From positions 62,001 to 126,000 of the forward strand of contig JAKQKF010000250.1 in NCBI GenBank assembly GCA_029560815.1: a stretch of 64,000 bases of DNA, given 5' to 3'. Under the pieces are notes generated by a model that saw only the letters and a list, made by a program, of their open reading frames with translations, was not told where the DNA came from and made no database searches. Of this stretch, positions 54,921 to 62,195 are shown in pieces. Within the stretch, counting starts at the first letter, position 1, and the number at the start of each line of letters is the position of its first letter. A program made the position numbers and the translations under genes. Source of the stretch: a bacterium (GTDB taxonomy: Bacteria; KSB1; UBA2214).

Positions 54921-55676
54921 TCACTCCTGTAAAGGGGGTTGTTTTTCTCCATAACAGACCTGGACCAGGAACAGGCCGTGGGGGGGCGCCGTGCGTCCTG
55001 CGGCGCGGCGGTCCGAGGCGGCGATGATCTCCGCCATCGCCGACGGCGCCAGGGCGCCCCGGCCGATCTCCACACTGGTGCCGACGATGATGCGCACCAT
55101 GTTGTGAACGAAGCGGCTGGCGTGAATCTCGAAGGAGAGCCTCTCCCCCGAGGCCTGCCATTCTGCTCGCAGCACAGTGCAGCGGTGGTGCGCCAGCCCG
55201 GAACCGGCCTGGCAGAAAGAGACAAAATCGTGATCACCCAACAGGGCGGCCGCAGCCTCCTGCATCGCCGCAAGGTCGAGCCTCAGCGGCAGGTGCCAGG
55301 TGTAGAGCCGGCCGATGGCGAGTGGGCGGGTTGCGATCTGGTAGCGGTAGAGCCGGCTGATGGCGTCATAGCGGGCATGGAAAGCCTCCGGGACCTCCTC
55401 GGCAGCGAGGATGCGGACATCGCCGGGCAGCAGGGCGTTGGTGCCGCGCATAAAGACCTCAAGAGGCAGGGCGCTGGCGGTGCGGAAATTGATCACCTGC
55501 CCGAGGGCGTGGACACCGCTGTCGGTGCGTCCGGCGGCGATGATCCCGACCCTCTGACCGGTCAGCCGGCCGAGGGCTGATTCAATCTCGCCCTGCACCG
55601 ACCTCTGCCCCGGCTGCAGCTGCCAGCCGCAAAAGCCGGAACCATCATATTCCAGTGTCAGTTTAATATTGCGCAC
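54921..55676 (-). CDS. truA: tRNA pseudouridine(38-40) synthase
   Basis: A 251-residue pseudouridine synthase acting on the anticodon arm. Seen: [19 protein letters not shown], catalytic Asp52 in [22 protein letters not shown] and [12 protein letters not shown]. The N-terminus starts at a GTG at 55676, six bases after the ecfT stop region, because the conserved sequence begins there; reading to an earlier start at 55736 would overlap ecfT. Confidence 0.93.
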   Translation of the reverse strand: MRNIKLTLEYDGSGFCGWQLQPGQRSVQGEIESALGRLTGQRVGIIAAGRTDSGVHALGQVINFRTASALPLEVFMRGTNALLPGDVRILAAEEVPEAFHARYDAISRLYRYQIATRPLAIGRLYTWHLPLRLDLAAMQEAAAALLGDHDFVSFCQAGSGLAHHRCTVLRAEWQASGERLSFEIHASRFVHNMVRIIVGTSVEIGRGALAPSAMAEIIAASDRRAAGRTAPPHGLFLVQVCYGEKQPPLQE

Positions 55677-55681
55677 GGGCT

Positions 55682-56479
55682 CTAGAGTCCCATACAAAAC
55701 GCCAGAATGACGAGCGAACCCGCCATCACCCCCCAATCGGCCCAGGTCAGGCGCAGTTGAGCGTAGACCGTGCGGCCATCGCCGCCCGTATAACAGCGGG
55801 CATCCATCGCCAGGGCCAGCTCGTCCGCCCGCCGGAAGGCGGAGACGAAAAGGGGCACCATCAGCGGCAGGAGCCCGCGCACGCGATGACGAAGGGAGCC
55901 CGTGAAGCGGGCCCCGCGCGAGAGCTGAGCGTTGCGGATGCGCTGCGCCTCCTCAAGCAGGGTCGGGATGAAGCGCAGAGAGAGGGTCAGCATCAGGCTC
56001 AACTCGTGCGTCGGCACGCCCAGCCGCTTCAGCGGCCGCGAGACGCGCTCGAGGGCGTCGGTCAGCTCGATCGGCGAGGTGCAGAGGGTGAGCAGGGCGG
56101 CGTAGAGAATGAGCAGCGCCAGCCGCACCGCATAGATGCCGCCGAGCAGGGCCCCCTCCCTGGTCAGGGTGATCGAGGTGCCAGGCACGACCCAGAGGAC
56201 GCGCCCGGAACTCCAGACCAGATGGATGATCCAGGTGAGTGCAAAGAGCCAGAGAAAGGGACGCAGATTTTTCAGCACCAGCGCATGGGGAATCCTGGCG
56301 ATCCTGATCGCGAGCAGGAAAAGCAGCGCCATCCCTGCAAGAATATAAATATTATAGGTTAATAGCAGCCCGGTCATCAGGCTGAACGCCGCGAAAAGCT
56401 TGCTGCGCGGGTCCAGCCGATGGAGAAAAGAGTCAGCGGGATAGTATTGACCAAGGGTGATATCGTCGAGAAAGGCCAT
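55682..56479 (-). CDS. ecfT: Energy-coupling factor transporter membrane subunit EcfT
   Basis: A 265-residue EcfT (CbiQ family), which couples ECF ATPases to vitamin- or metal-binding S components. Seen: DPRSKLF, several membrane helices, and the two coupling motifs SRGARFTG and DARCYTGG (A-R-x type). The usual ecfA ATPase genes, often immediately upstream in an ecfA-ecfA-ecfT-truA order, are absent here: the next gene upstream is divergent. The ATG at 56479 has no clear ribosome site and a predicted 5' leader of only about 19 bases. Confidence 0.9.
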   Translation of the reverse strand: MAFLDDITLGQYYPADSFLHRLDPRSKLFAAFSLMTGLLLTYNIYILAGMALLFLLAIRIARIPHALVLKNLRPFLWLFALTWIIHLVWSSGRVLWVVPGTSITLTREGALLGGIYAVRLALLILYAALLTLCTSPIELTDALERVSRPLKRLGVPTHELSLMLTLSLRFIPTLLEEAQRIRNAQLSRGARFTGSLRHRVRGLLPLMVPLFVSAFRRADELALAMDARCYTGGDGRTVYAQLRLTWADWGVMAGSLVILAFCMGL

Positions 56480-56504
56480 AATTAACTGTCTGGTTTAAAA
56501 TGGG

Positions 56505-56533
56505 AATATACAGAATATGGGTGCTAAATACAA
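56505..56533 (-). promoter_or_regulatory. Candidate promoter of the ecfT-to-gcvH operon
   Basis: On the minus strand, TTGTAT (56533-56528), 17 bases, then TATATT (56510-56505); the boxes and spacing equal those before the ferredoxin gene. The start would be near 56498. Confidence 0.5.
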
Positions 56534-56651
56534 TTAAAAAGTAAAACGGATTTGCTGGGGCTGAGCCCCGCTCAGGCGGCTCATGGCCGGAGCGGCGTGC
56601 GGGCTGACCGCATCATCTGACGCGAGCTGGCAAGTGCTGGCGATTTTTTGC

Positions 56652-56680
56652 TTGACCTTTTCTCAATTTATTGCTATGTT
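56652..56680 (+). promoter_or_regulatory. Sigma70-like promoter of the PqqD-peptidase operon
   Basis: TTGACC (56652-56657), 17 bases, TATGTT (56675-56680). The start would be near 56687, leaving a leader of about 80 bases with no clear structure. Confidence 0.6.
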
Positions 56681-56766
56681 GGCAGGCTTTTGCGCCGGCC
56701 GCTCCGGTTCCGGGACGGTTCGGATCCGCTCTTTCACCCCATAGAACCTAAAAGGTGGTTCTCAAT

Positions 56767-57183
56767 ATGGCCGAAGCCAAGGCGGGGAGCCGGCAAACCC
56801 CGGCGGAAAACCTGCTCGACTATATCCCTCACCGGAATCTTCCCTGGGATGCAGCTGCGGATGGTCTGGTAACCCTGCGCGTGGCCAGGTTTTCCGGACG
56901 GCTGCTGCAGAAATATCTGATGCCCCATCTCAAACACCCCCACATCGCCGTGCATCTCGATGCTTTCGGCTCCTGGGTCTGGCAGCACATGGACGGCCGT
57001 CTCACCGTCCGGGAGATGGCCGCCGGCCTCGAGCAGGAATTCGGCGATAAGATCAAGCCGGTCCATCAGCGGCTCGGAAAATTCATCAACATGCTGGTTG
57101 AACGCTCCTATGTCACCCTGGTCAAGCCGGCGGGGCAGCGGACCGGACCCTCCGGCGCAGCCGGGGAGCAGCCGCGCCCATGA
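56767..57183 (+). CDS. PqqD-like (RRE-fold) protein
   Basis: A 138-residue protein resembling PqqD-family peptide chaperones: RNLPWDAAADGLVTLRVARF at the front, LDAFGSWVWQHMDGRLTVREMAAGLEQEFG in the middle (the winged-helix with Trp-x-x-xDG is the family core), then a helix (LGKFINMLVERSYVTLV) and a disordered tail. PqqD proteins bind RiPP precursor peptides for radical-SAM enzymes, but no radical SAM gene or precursor is visible here. The start at 56767 has AAGGTGG eight bases upstream. Its stop overlaps the next ATG (ATGA). Confidence 0.85.
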   Translation: MAEAKAGSRQTPAENLLDYIPHRNLPWDAAADGLVTLRVARFSGRLLQKYLMPHLKHPHIAVHLDAFGSWVWQHMDGRLTVREMAAGLEQEFGDKIKPVHQRLGKFINMLVERSYVTLVKPAGQRTGPSGAAGEQPRP

Positions 57184-58136
57184 CCAAGCTGGAAAAAGCA
57201 GCCCAGGCCGTCGCCGGCCGCGCCCTCGATATTCATAAGGATGAATCGGTCCTGATCATCGCCGACGAGCCCTTTCTCGATCTTGCCCGTCTGCTCTTTA
57301 CGGCAGCGGAGAAACGGAGCCGCCACACCCATCTGCTCCAGGTCTCGCAGCCCTACATCAGCAAACATGCCCTTTGCCCGGCGGTAGAACGGCTTATGCA
57401 GGAGATGAATGTCATCCTGGCCCTGACCTCATTTTCCATCTCCCACACCCCAGGCCGGCGCGAGGCCTGCCGTCGCGGCGCCCGTTTCATCACCATGCCC
57501 GCCATCACCAACGAAACCTTCGCCCGCATTGCCGACATGGATTTCACCCGCATCGGCCGCCTCAGCCGCAAGCTCGCGGACATTCTCACCATCGCCAAGG
57601 AGATCGAAATCAGCGCCCCGAATGGCACCCGCCTGCGCGTCGGAGCAGGCTCCGCGAAGGGCTATGCAGACACCGGTGAAGTCACCCGCCCGGGAGCTTT
57701 TTCGAATATGCCCGCCGGCGAGGCCTGCATGGCCCCGGAATCCGCCGGCACTGAGGGTGAACTGGTCGTCGACAGCGGCATGGGGGTGCAGCGCGATGAC
57801 CGCGATCCCCTCCACCTCGCCATCCGTGAGGGCCGCTGCGTGCGCATCAGCGGGGGGGATCCCGCCCTGCGCCTGCGCCGCCGCCTCGCCGTCCACGGAC
57901 CGGAGGCGCGTGTGGTCGCCGAATTCGGCATCGGCACCAATGACGCAGCCCGCCCCAGCGGCTACGCCCTCGAGGATGAAAAGGTGCTCGGCAACATCCA
58001 CCTCGCCCTCGGCAACAATCTCTCCTTCGGCGGCACCAACAACGTACCCATCCATCTCGACGCCGTCGTCTACAAGGCAAGTGTGGTCATCGACGGCCGC
58101 AGGATCATCGACGGCGGCCGGATGGTTCTGGATTGA
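57180..58136 (+). CDS. M29-like leucyl aminopeptidase (AmpS/aminopeptidase T family)
   Basis: A 318-residue protein with the C-terminal pattern of M29 peptidases: AEFGIGTND, LEDEKVLGNIHLALGNN, FGGTNNVPIHLDAVV. These hold the likely metal ligands (Glu, His, Asp). An N-terminal domain (KDESVLIIADEPFLDLARLL) is also typical of COG2309. At 318 residues it is shorter than thermophilic aminopeptidase T (about 410), as are many members. It has no signal peptide, so it acts in the cytoplasm on short peptides. Its ATG overlaps the PqqD-like stop. Confidence 0.85.
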   Translation: MTKLEKAAQAVAGRALDIHKDESVLIIADEPFLDLARLLFTAAEKRSRHTHLLQVSQPYISKHALCPAVERLMQEMNVILALTSFSISHTPGRREACRRGARFITMPAITNETFARIADMDFTRIGRLSRKLADILTIAKEIEISAPNGTRLRVGAGSAKGYADTGEVTRPGAFSNMPAGEACMAPESAGTEGELVVDSGMGVQRDDRDPLHLAIREGRCVRISGGDPALRLRRRLAVHGPEARVVAEFGIGTNDAARPSGYALEDEKVLGNIHLALGNNLSFGGTNNVPIHLDAVVYKASVVIDGRRIIDGGRMVLD

Positions 58137-58203
58137 AGCGGAGATGAGGAGAGGCGCGGTGTTGGTTCCGCACCGCACTCTTCGGACCAACTGCGGAGAA
58201 ATC

Positions 58204-59022
58204 ATGAAGATCTATATTACAGCGGACATGGAGGGGGTCAATGGCGTCGTGCTCCGCGAACACGTCGACCCGGCCTCCCGTGAGTATGAGATGGCCCGGG
58301 GCTGGATGGTCGCCGAGGTCAATGCCGCGATCGAGGGAGCCGTCGCCGGAGGGGCCGCCGAAGTCATCGTCAACGACTCCCACAATAACATGGCCAATCT
58401 GCCCGCCGACAGGCTCCACCCCGCCGCCCGCCTGGTTTCCGGACCCGGCAAGCCCTTTTCGATGATGCAGGAAATCGACAGCTCCTTCGCCGGGGCTTTC
58501 TTCCTCGGCTACCACGCCGCCTTCGGCACACCCCTGGCCGTGCATGACCACACCTGGGCCTACTCCTACATCGAGGATATCCGCATCAACTCCATCCACA
58601 TCGGGGAATTCGGCCTCAACGCCGGTCTGGCGGGCTATTACCGGGTTCCGCCCCTGCTCGTGACCGGCGACCGCGCCCTGGTCAACGAGGCGCGCGCCCT
58701 CGTGCCCGGCGTGGCCGCCGTCGCCGTCAAGGAGGGGCGCGGCCGCCTCTGCGCCCTTTGCGAGCCCTTCGAGCAAAGCCTCGCCGCCATCCGCGAACAG
58801 GCCGCGGCTTCCGTACACAACCTCCCCAGCTGCAAGCCCCTCATCTTCGCCGAACCCTTGACCCTGGAGGTCGATTTCCCCAAGGCCGAGATGGCCGAGG
58901 CGGCCAGCCTCCTGCCCGGCAGCGAGCGCACCGCGGCGCGCACCATCGCCTGCCATCCCGGCGATTATCCCCAGCTCTATCGCTGCTTCCTCGCCCTGTT
59001 CAGACTGGCGAAAACGGCCTGA
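58204..59022 (+). CDS. M55 D-aminopeptidase (DppA-like)
   Basis: A 272-residue zinc peptidase. Seen ligands match Bacillus DppA numbering closely: D8 and E10 in TADMEGVNGV, H60 in NDSHNNM, H104 in LGYHAAFG, and E135 in HIGEFGLNA, plus the catalytic-site stretch VHDHTWAY. DppA cleaves D-Ala-D-Ala-type dipeptides and is linked to cell-wall peptide use. The start at 58204 has GGAGA five bases upstream; an in-frame reading back to 57529 runs over the M29 gene and is not real. Confidence 0.92.
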   Translation: MKIYITADMEGVNGVVLREHVDPASREYEMARGWMVAEVNAAIEGAVAGGAAEVIVNDSHNNMANLPADRLHPAARLVSGPGKPFSMMQEIDSSFAGAFFLGYHAAFGTPLAVHDHTWAYSYIEDIRINSIHIGEFGLNAGLAGYYRVPPLLVTGDRALVNEARALVPGVAAVAVKEGRGRLCALCEPFEQSLAAIREQAAASVHNLPSCKPLIFAEPLTLEVDFPKAEMAEAASLLPGSERTAARTIACHPGDYPQLYRCFLALFRLAKTA

Positions 59023-59040
59023 TCCTCCTCAGATCCGCAA

Positions 59041-59080
59041 TAAAAAAAGCCAGGCCGCATCAGCGCAGCCTGGCTTTATC
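59041..59080. terminator. Terminator shared by the peptidase operon and cdsA
   Basis: A 10-bp stem aaagccaggc/gcctggcttt (59046-59055 and 59068-59077). The minus strand has TTTTTTTATT after the stem, so it chiefly ends cdsA; the plus-strand T-run is short. Confidence 0.85.
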
Positions 59081-59097
59081 ATATCCGGGGCAGCCCC

Positions 59098-59934
59098 CTA
59101 GAGGGCGAAAAAGCGCAGATAAAGATAGAGGTAGACCACCGGCGCTGTGATGGTCAGGCTGTCGAAACGGTCGAGGATGCCGCCGTGCCCAGGGATGAGA
59201 CGGGAGGAGTCCTTCATCCCCGCATCCCGTTTGAACATCGACTCGAAGAGATCGCCGTACTGACCGAGGCTGCCGCCGATGGCACCGATGACGAGGGTAT
59301 CCTGCAGAAGCAGCCCCTTGACGAACCAGCCATGACAGAGCCAGGCGGTGAGCAGGGCGAAGATAAAACCCAGCACCGTGCCCTCGATCGACTTGTTCGG
59401 GCTGATGCGGGGCATCAATTTGTGGCGGCCGAGATAGCTGCCGCCGACGTAGGCCGCGGTGTCGCAGATCCAGATGCTGAAGATGAGGACGAGAATCCAA
59501 CCCCCAGCGGGCGAACTGTCGAGGCCGAAACGGGCACCCGGGAGTTCGCGGATGAGGATGAAGCTGCCGAAGGCGAGGGGATAGTAGAGGGCGGCGAATG
59601 CAGTCACCGGCACCTCGAGGGTGGGGGAACCGCTACCGCGATAGAGGGCGGAGAACTGCAGCCAGACGAAGAATGCCAGCACGATCGGCAGGATGAGGCG
59701 CACATCGAACCAGTAGAGGGAAAGCACCAGGGCGAGGGCGCAGATCAGGCCCGGGGTGTAATGGGCGCGGCTCCCCTTGGCGCGGGCGAGCCCGTAATAC
59801 TCCCATACCGAGAGCACCACAACGAGGGTGACGAAAGCCAGCCACCACAACCCGCCCTGGAGGGCGGCGAGGACGATGAGGGGGCCGAAGATGAGGGCGA
59901 CAAGGGCCCGGATCCCGAAAGATTTTAAGTTCAA
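59098..59934 (-). CDS. cdsA: Phosphatidate cytidylyltransferase
   Basis: A 278-residue membrane enzyme that makes CDP-diacylglycerol, the substrate for PssA. Seen: many membrane helices, GGSYLGRHKLMPRISPNKS and the CdsA signature SMFKRDAGMKDSSRLIPGHG with ILDRFDS. The start is TTG at 59934, with GGAGG four bases upstream; no in-frame ATG fits. It follows rlpA by 45 bases. Confidence 0.93.
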   Translation of the reverse strand: MNLKSFGIRALVALIFGPLIVLAALQGGLWWLAFVTLVVVLSVWEYYGLARAKGSRAHYTPGLICALALVLSLYWFDVRLILPIVLAFFVWLQFSALYRGSGSPTLEVPVTAFAALYYPLAFGSFILIRELPGARFGLDSSPAGGWILVLIFSIWICDTAAYVGGSYLGRHKLMPRISPNKSIEGTVLGFIFALLTAWLCHGWFVKGLLLQDTLVIGAIGGSLGQYGDLFESMFKRDAGMKDSSRLIPGHGGILDRFDSLTITAPVVYLYLYLRFFAL

Positions 59935-59979
59935 GAAACCTCCATGGCATAAGATTTACAATTCGGATTAACCGTGAGA

Positions 59980-60450
59980 TCAGCGCGGCATCCGGATCAC
60001 TCTCACCTCCACCTTGCCGCTGCCCCGCTCCGTCAATTCCAGATCCACGGCGGCCTGAAAGGAAAGATCGATGATACGCCCCTCCACATAGGGCCCCCGG
60101 TCGTTGATGCGCACCTCGACGCTGCGGCCGTTGGCGAGGTTCCTGACCTCCACCAGGGTGCCGAAGGGCAGGCTGGGATGGGCGGCGGTCAACTTGCGCA
60201 TGTCGTAGAGCTCTCCGCTGGCCGTCATGCGGCCGTGAAGCTCGTCGGCCATGAAAGAGGCGATGCCCGACTCGGGCTCACGCCAGCGCGCCGGCGAGGT
60301 TTCTGCAGACGGAACCGTCTCCCCCGCCCTGTCCGGCTGACCCTCCTCTTCCGGTCCGTAATCCGCTCCATCATTCCACCAGCGCGTGTTGGGATAGCAG
60401 GAGACAATCAGGGTGAAGAGCGAGCAAAAGAGCAGGGAGCGACGTTTCAT
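59980..60450 (-). CDS. rlpA: RlpA-like septal lipoprotein
   Basis: A 156-residue lipoprotein: lipobox TLIVSC (Cys18), a low-complexity linker, then a double-psi beta-barrel domain (GIASFMADELHGRMTASGE, LPFGTLVEVRNLANG, VRINDRGPYVEGRIIDLS). RlpA proteins bind or cleave denuded glycan strands; some are lytic transglycosylases. There is no SPOR domain. It lies 12 bases after pyrD in the same operon. Confidence 0.9.
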   Translation of the reverse strand: MKRRSLLFCSLFTLIVSCYPNTRWWNDGADYGPEEEGQPDRAGETVPSAETSPARWREPESGIASFMADELHGRMTASGELYDMRKLTAAHPSLPFGTLVEVRNLANGRSVEVRINDRGPYVEGRIIDLSFQAAVDLELTERGSGKVEVRVIRMPR

Positions 60451-60462
60451 GGTGCCCTCCGG

Positions 60463-61374
60463 TCAAAGCTGCAGGGAGCCGCGCAGCTGGGCGAGGTTCG
60501 CAAGCCCCTCCCGGCGGCAAAAATCCTCAAGCCCCTCGACCACCCGCAGGGCGGCGTCGGGATGGACAAAACCGGCCGTGCCGATCTGCACGGCGGCGGC
60601 CCCGGCGATGATGAACTCGAGGGCATCCTCCGCTGTAGCGATCCCCCCGATCCCGATCACCGGGATGGAGACCCGACTGACCAGTTCATAGACCCTGGCC
60701 AGAGCGACCGGCCGGATAGCCGGCCCGGAGAGCCCGCCGGTGACGGTGGAGAGCCGGGGTCTGCGCGTGCGGATGTCCACCGCCATCCCCACCAGGGTGT
60801 TGATCGCCGAGAGGGCATCGGCGCCCGCATCGGCGCAGGCGCGGCCGATTTCGCCGATTGAGGTGACGTTGGGGGTCAACTTGGTGATCAGGGGGCGACG
60901 CGTCACCGCGCGCACCCTGGCAGTCACCTCCGCCGCAACCCGCGCATCGCTGCTGAAGGAGAGCCCTCCCTCCTTGACATTGGGACAGCTGTAGTTGAGT
61001 TCGTAAGCGGCGATGCCCTCCACCGCTTCGAGGGCCGCCACCACATCGGCGAACTCCTGGCTGCTGCGGCCGGCGACGTTGACGATCACGGCCGTGTGCA
61101 GCGACGAGAGAAAGGGCCATTTTTCGAGTTTGAACTGCTCAACCCCGACATTGGGCAAACCAATGGAGTTGAGCATCCCGGCGGGGGTTTCGCAGATGCG
61201 CGGCGGCGGATTGCCCGGCCGCGGCTCCAGGGTGACCGTCTTGGTGACAATCCCCCCCAGGCGGTCGAGATCGAAAAAATCGGCGAATTCGCTGCCGTAA
61301 CCGAAAGTCCCACTCGCAGTGAGGACGGGATTGTCCAGCACGAGGGATCCGATGTGCACCCGCAAATCAGTCAT
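60463..61374 (-). CDS. pyrD: Dihydroorotate dehydrogenase B, catalytic subunit
   Basis: A 303-residue FMN enzyme of pyrimidine synthesis, class 1B (NAD-linked). Seen: VLTASGTFGYG, TKTVTLEPRPGNPPPR, NSIGLPN, catalytic Cys130 in ELNYSCPNVKEGG, and FMN-phosphate loops GIGGIATAEDALEF and VQIGTAGFVHP. Cys rather than Ser as the base and the adjacent pyrK show the heterotetrameric PyrD-PyrK form. The ATG at 61374 overlaps the end of pyrK by eight bases. Confidence 0.95.
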   Translation of the reverse strand: MTDLRVHIGSLVLDNPVLTASGTFGYGSEFADFFDLDRLGGIVTKTVTLEPRPGNPPPRICETPAGMLNSIGLPNVGVEQFKLEKWPFLSSLHTAVIVNVAGRSSQEFADVVAALEAVEGIAAYELNYSCPNVKEGGLSFSSDARVAAEVTARVRAVTRRPLITKLTPNVTSIGEIGRACADAGADALSAINTLVGMAVDIRTRRPRLSTVTGGLSGPAIRPVALARVYELVSRVSIPVIGIGGIATAEDALEFIIAGAAAVQIGTAGFVHPDAALRVVEGLEDFCRREGLANLAQLRGSLQL

Positions 61375-62176
61375 GAAAAAGGATCTCCTCGATGGGAAAG
61401 ACCGGACCGTCCTTGCAGGCGAGCAGGTATTTCTGGCCGTCCCGGCGTGCTTCCGCCAGTTCGACTGCGCAGCCGACGCACGCCCCGAAGCCGCAGGCCA
61501 TTCGGTTTTCAACCGTGACATATCCCTTGATGCCGAAGGCCAGAACCATCTCCCGCAGGGCGGCGAGCATCGGGGTGGGTCCACAGCCGTAAATCACCCG
61601 GCCTGCATGAGTTCCGCTGCTCCCCAGATAACGGCGCAGCTCATCCAGCACCAGGCCGCGGCTGCCTGTGCTGCCGTCCTCGGTGGTAAGGTGGACCTCG
61701 GCGCCGCTCTCCACCCAGAGGGTGCTGCGGCAGAGGTCGCCGGCGTTGCGCGCGCCGTAAAAGAGGCTCTTTTTGCAGGAAAAGCCCTGCACATCCTGAA
61801 GCAGGAGATCGAAGGGTGCGATGCCGATGCCGCCGGCGACCATGATGATCTCGAGCAGGCCGGGTTCGAGGGGAAAACAGTTGCCGAGCAGGCCGATGGC
61901 ATCCACATGATCTCCGGGCGCGCACTCGGCGAGGGACTCGCTGCCGCGCCCCATGCGGGCGACGAGCAGATCGATGGTGCCGCGGGAGCGGTCGGCGCGA
62001 TGGACGCTGAAGGGACGCCGCCAGAGCAGATCCCGACGCCCGGGCACGAGCAGGTTGATAAAGTGACCCGCACGTGCTGCACGGGCCCACTCCGGGGCCT
62101 GCAGGGTCAACCGCACCACCTGGCGCGCAGCCTCCGCCCTCTCGATGACCGGCAGCTGCAGCACGGATTTTGACAC
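61367..62176 (-). CDS. pyrK: Dihydroorotate dehydrogenase electron transfer subunit
   Basis: A 269-residue FAD and [2Fe-2S] protein that passes electrons from PyrD to NAD. Seen: FAD-binding RRPFSVHRAD, NAD domain EIIMVAGGIGIAPF and YGCGPTPML, and cluster cysteines in MACGFGACVGCAVEL with a fourth in LLACKDGPVF. The start is a GTG at 62176 (SKSVLQLPVIE) with GGAGAAGGAG upstream. The further upstream reading covers the TPR gene's end and is not coding. Confidence 0.94.
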   Translation of the reverse strand: MSKSVLQLPVIERAEAARQVVRLTLQAPEWARAARAGHFINLLVPGRRDLLWRRPFSVHRADRSRGTIDLLVARMGRGSESLAECAPGDHVDAIGLLGNCFPLEPGLLEIIMVAGGIGIAPFDLLLQDVQGFSCKKSLFYGARNAGDLCRSTLWVESGAEVHLTTEDGSTGSRGLVLDELRRYLGSSGTHAGRVIYGCGPTPMLAALREMVLAFGIKGYVTVENRMACGFGACVGCAVELAEARRDGQKYLLACKDGPVFPIEEILFHD

Positions 62177-62195
62177 GCGGGCTCTCCTTCTCCGT

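Larger units (their letters stand above)
56480..56766. other. Divergent promoter region between ecfT and the PqqD operon
   Basis: A 287-base gap with the two opposed promoters annotated above. The middle part (56550-56640) is GC-rich with short repeats (ggctgagccccgctcaggcgg) and no evident gene. Confidence 0.6.

Noticed and set aside
54919..55161. N-terminal extension of the transaldolase gene
   Set aside because: It overlaps truA; the family begins at MKFFIDTAN and a ribosome site precedes it.
57529..58203. N-terminal extension of the M55 peptidase
   Set aside because: It overlaps the M29 gene; the zinc ligands D8/E10 fix the start at 58204.
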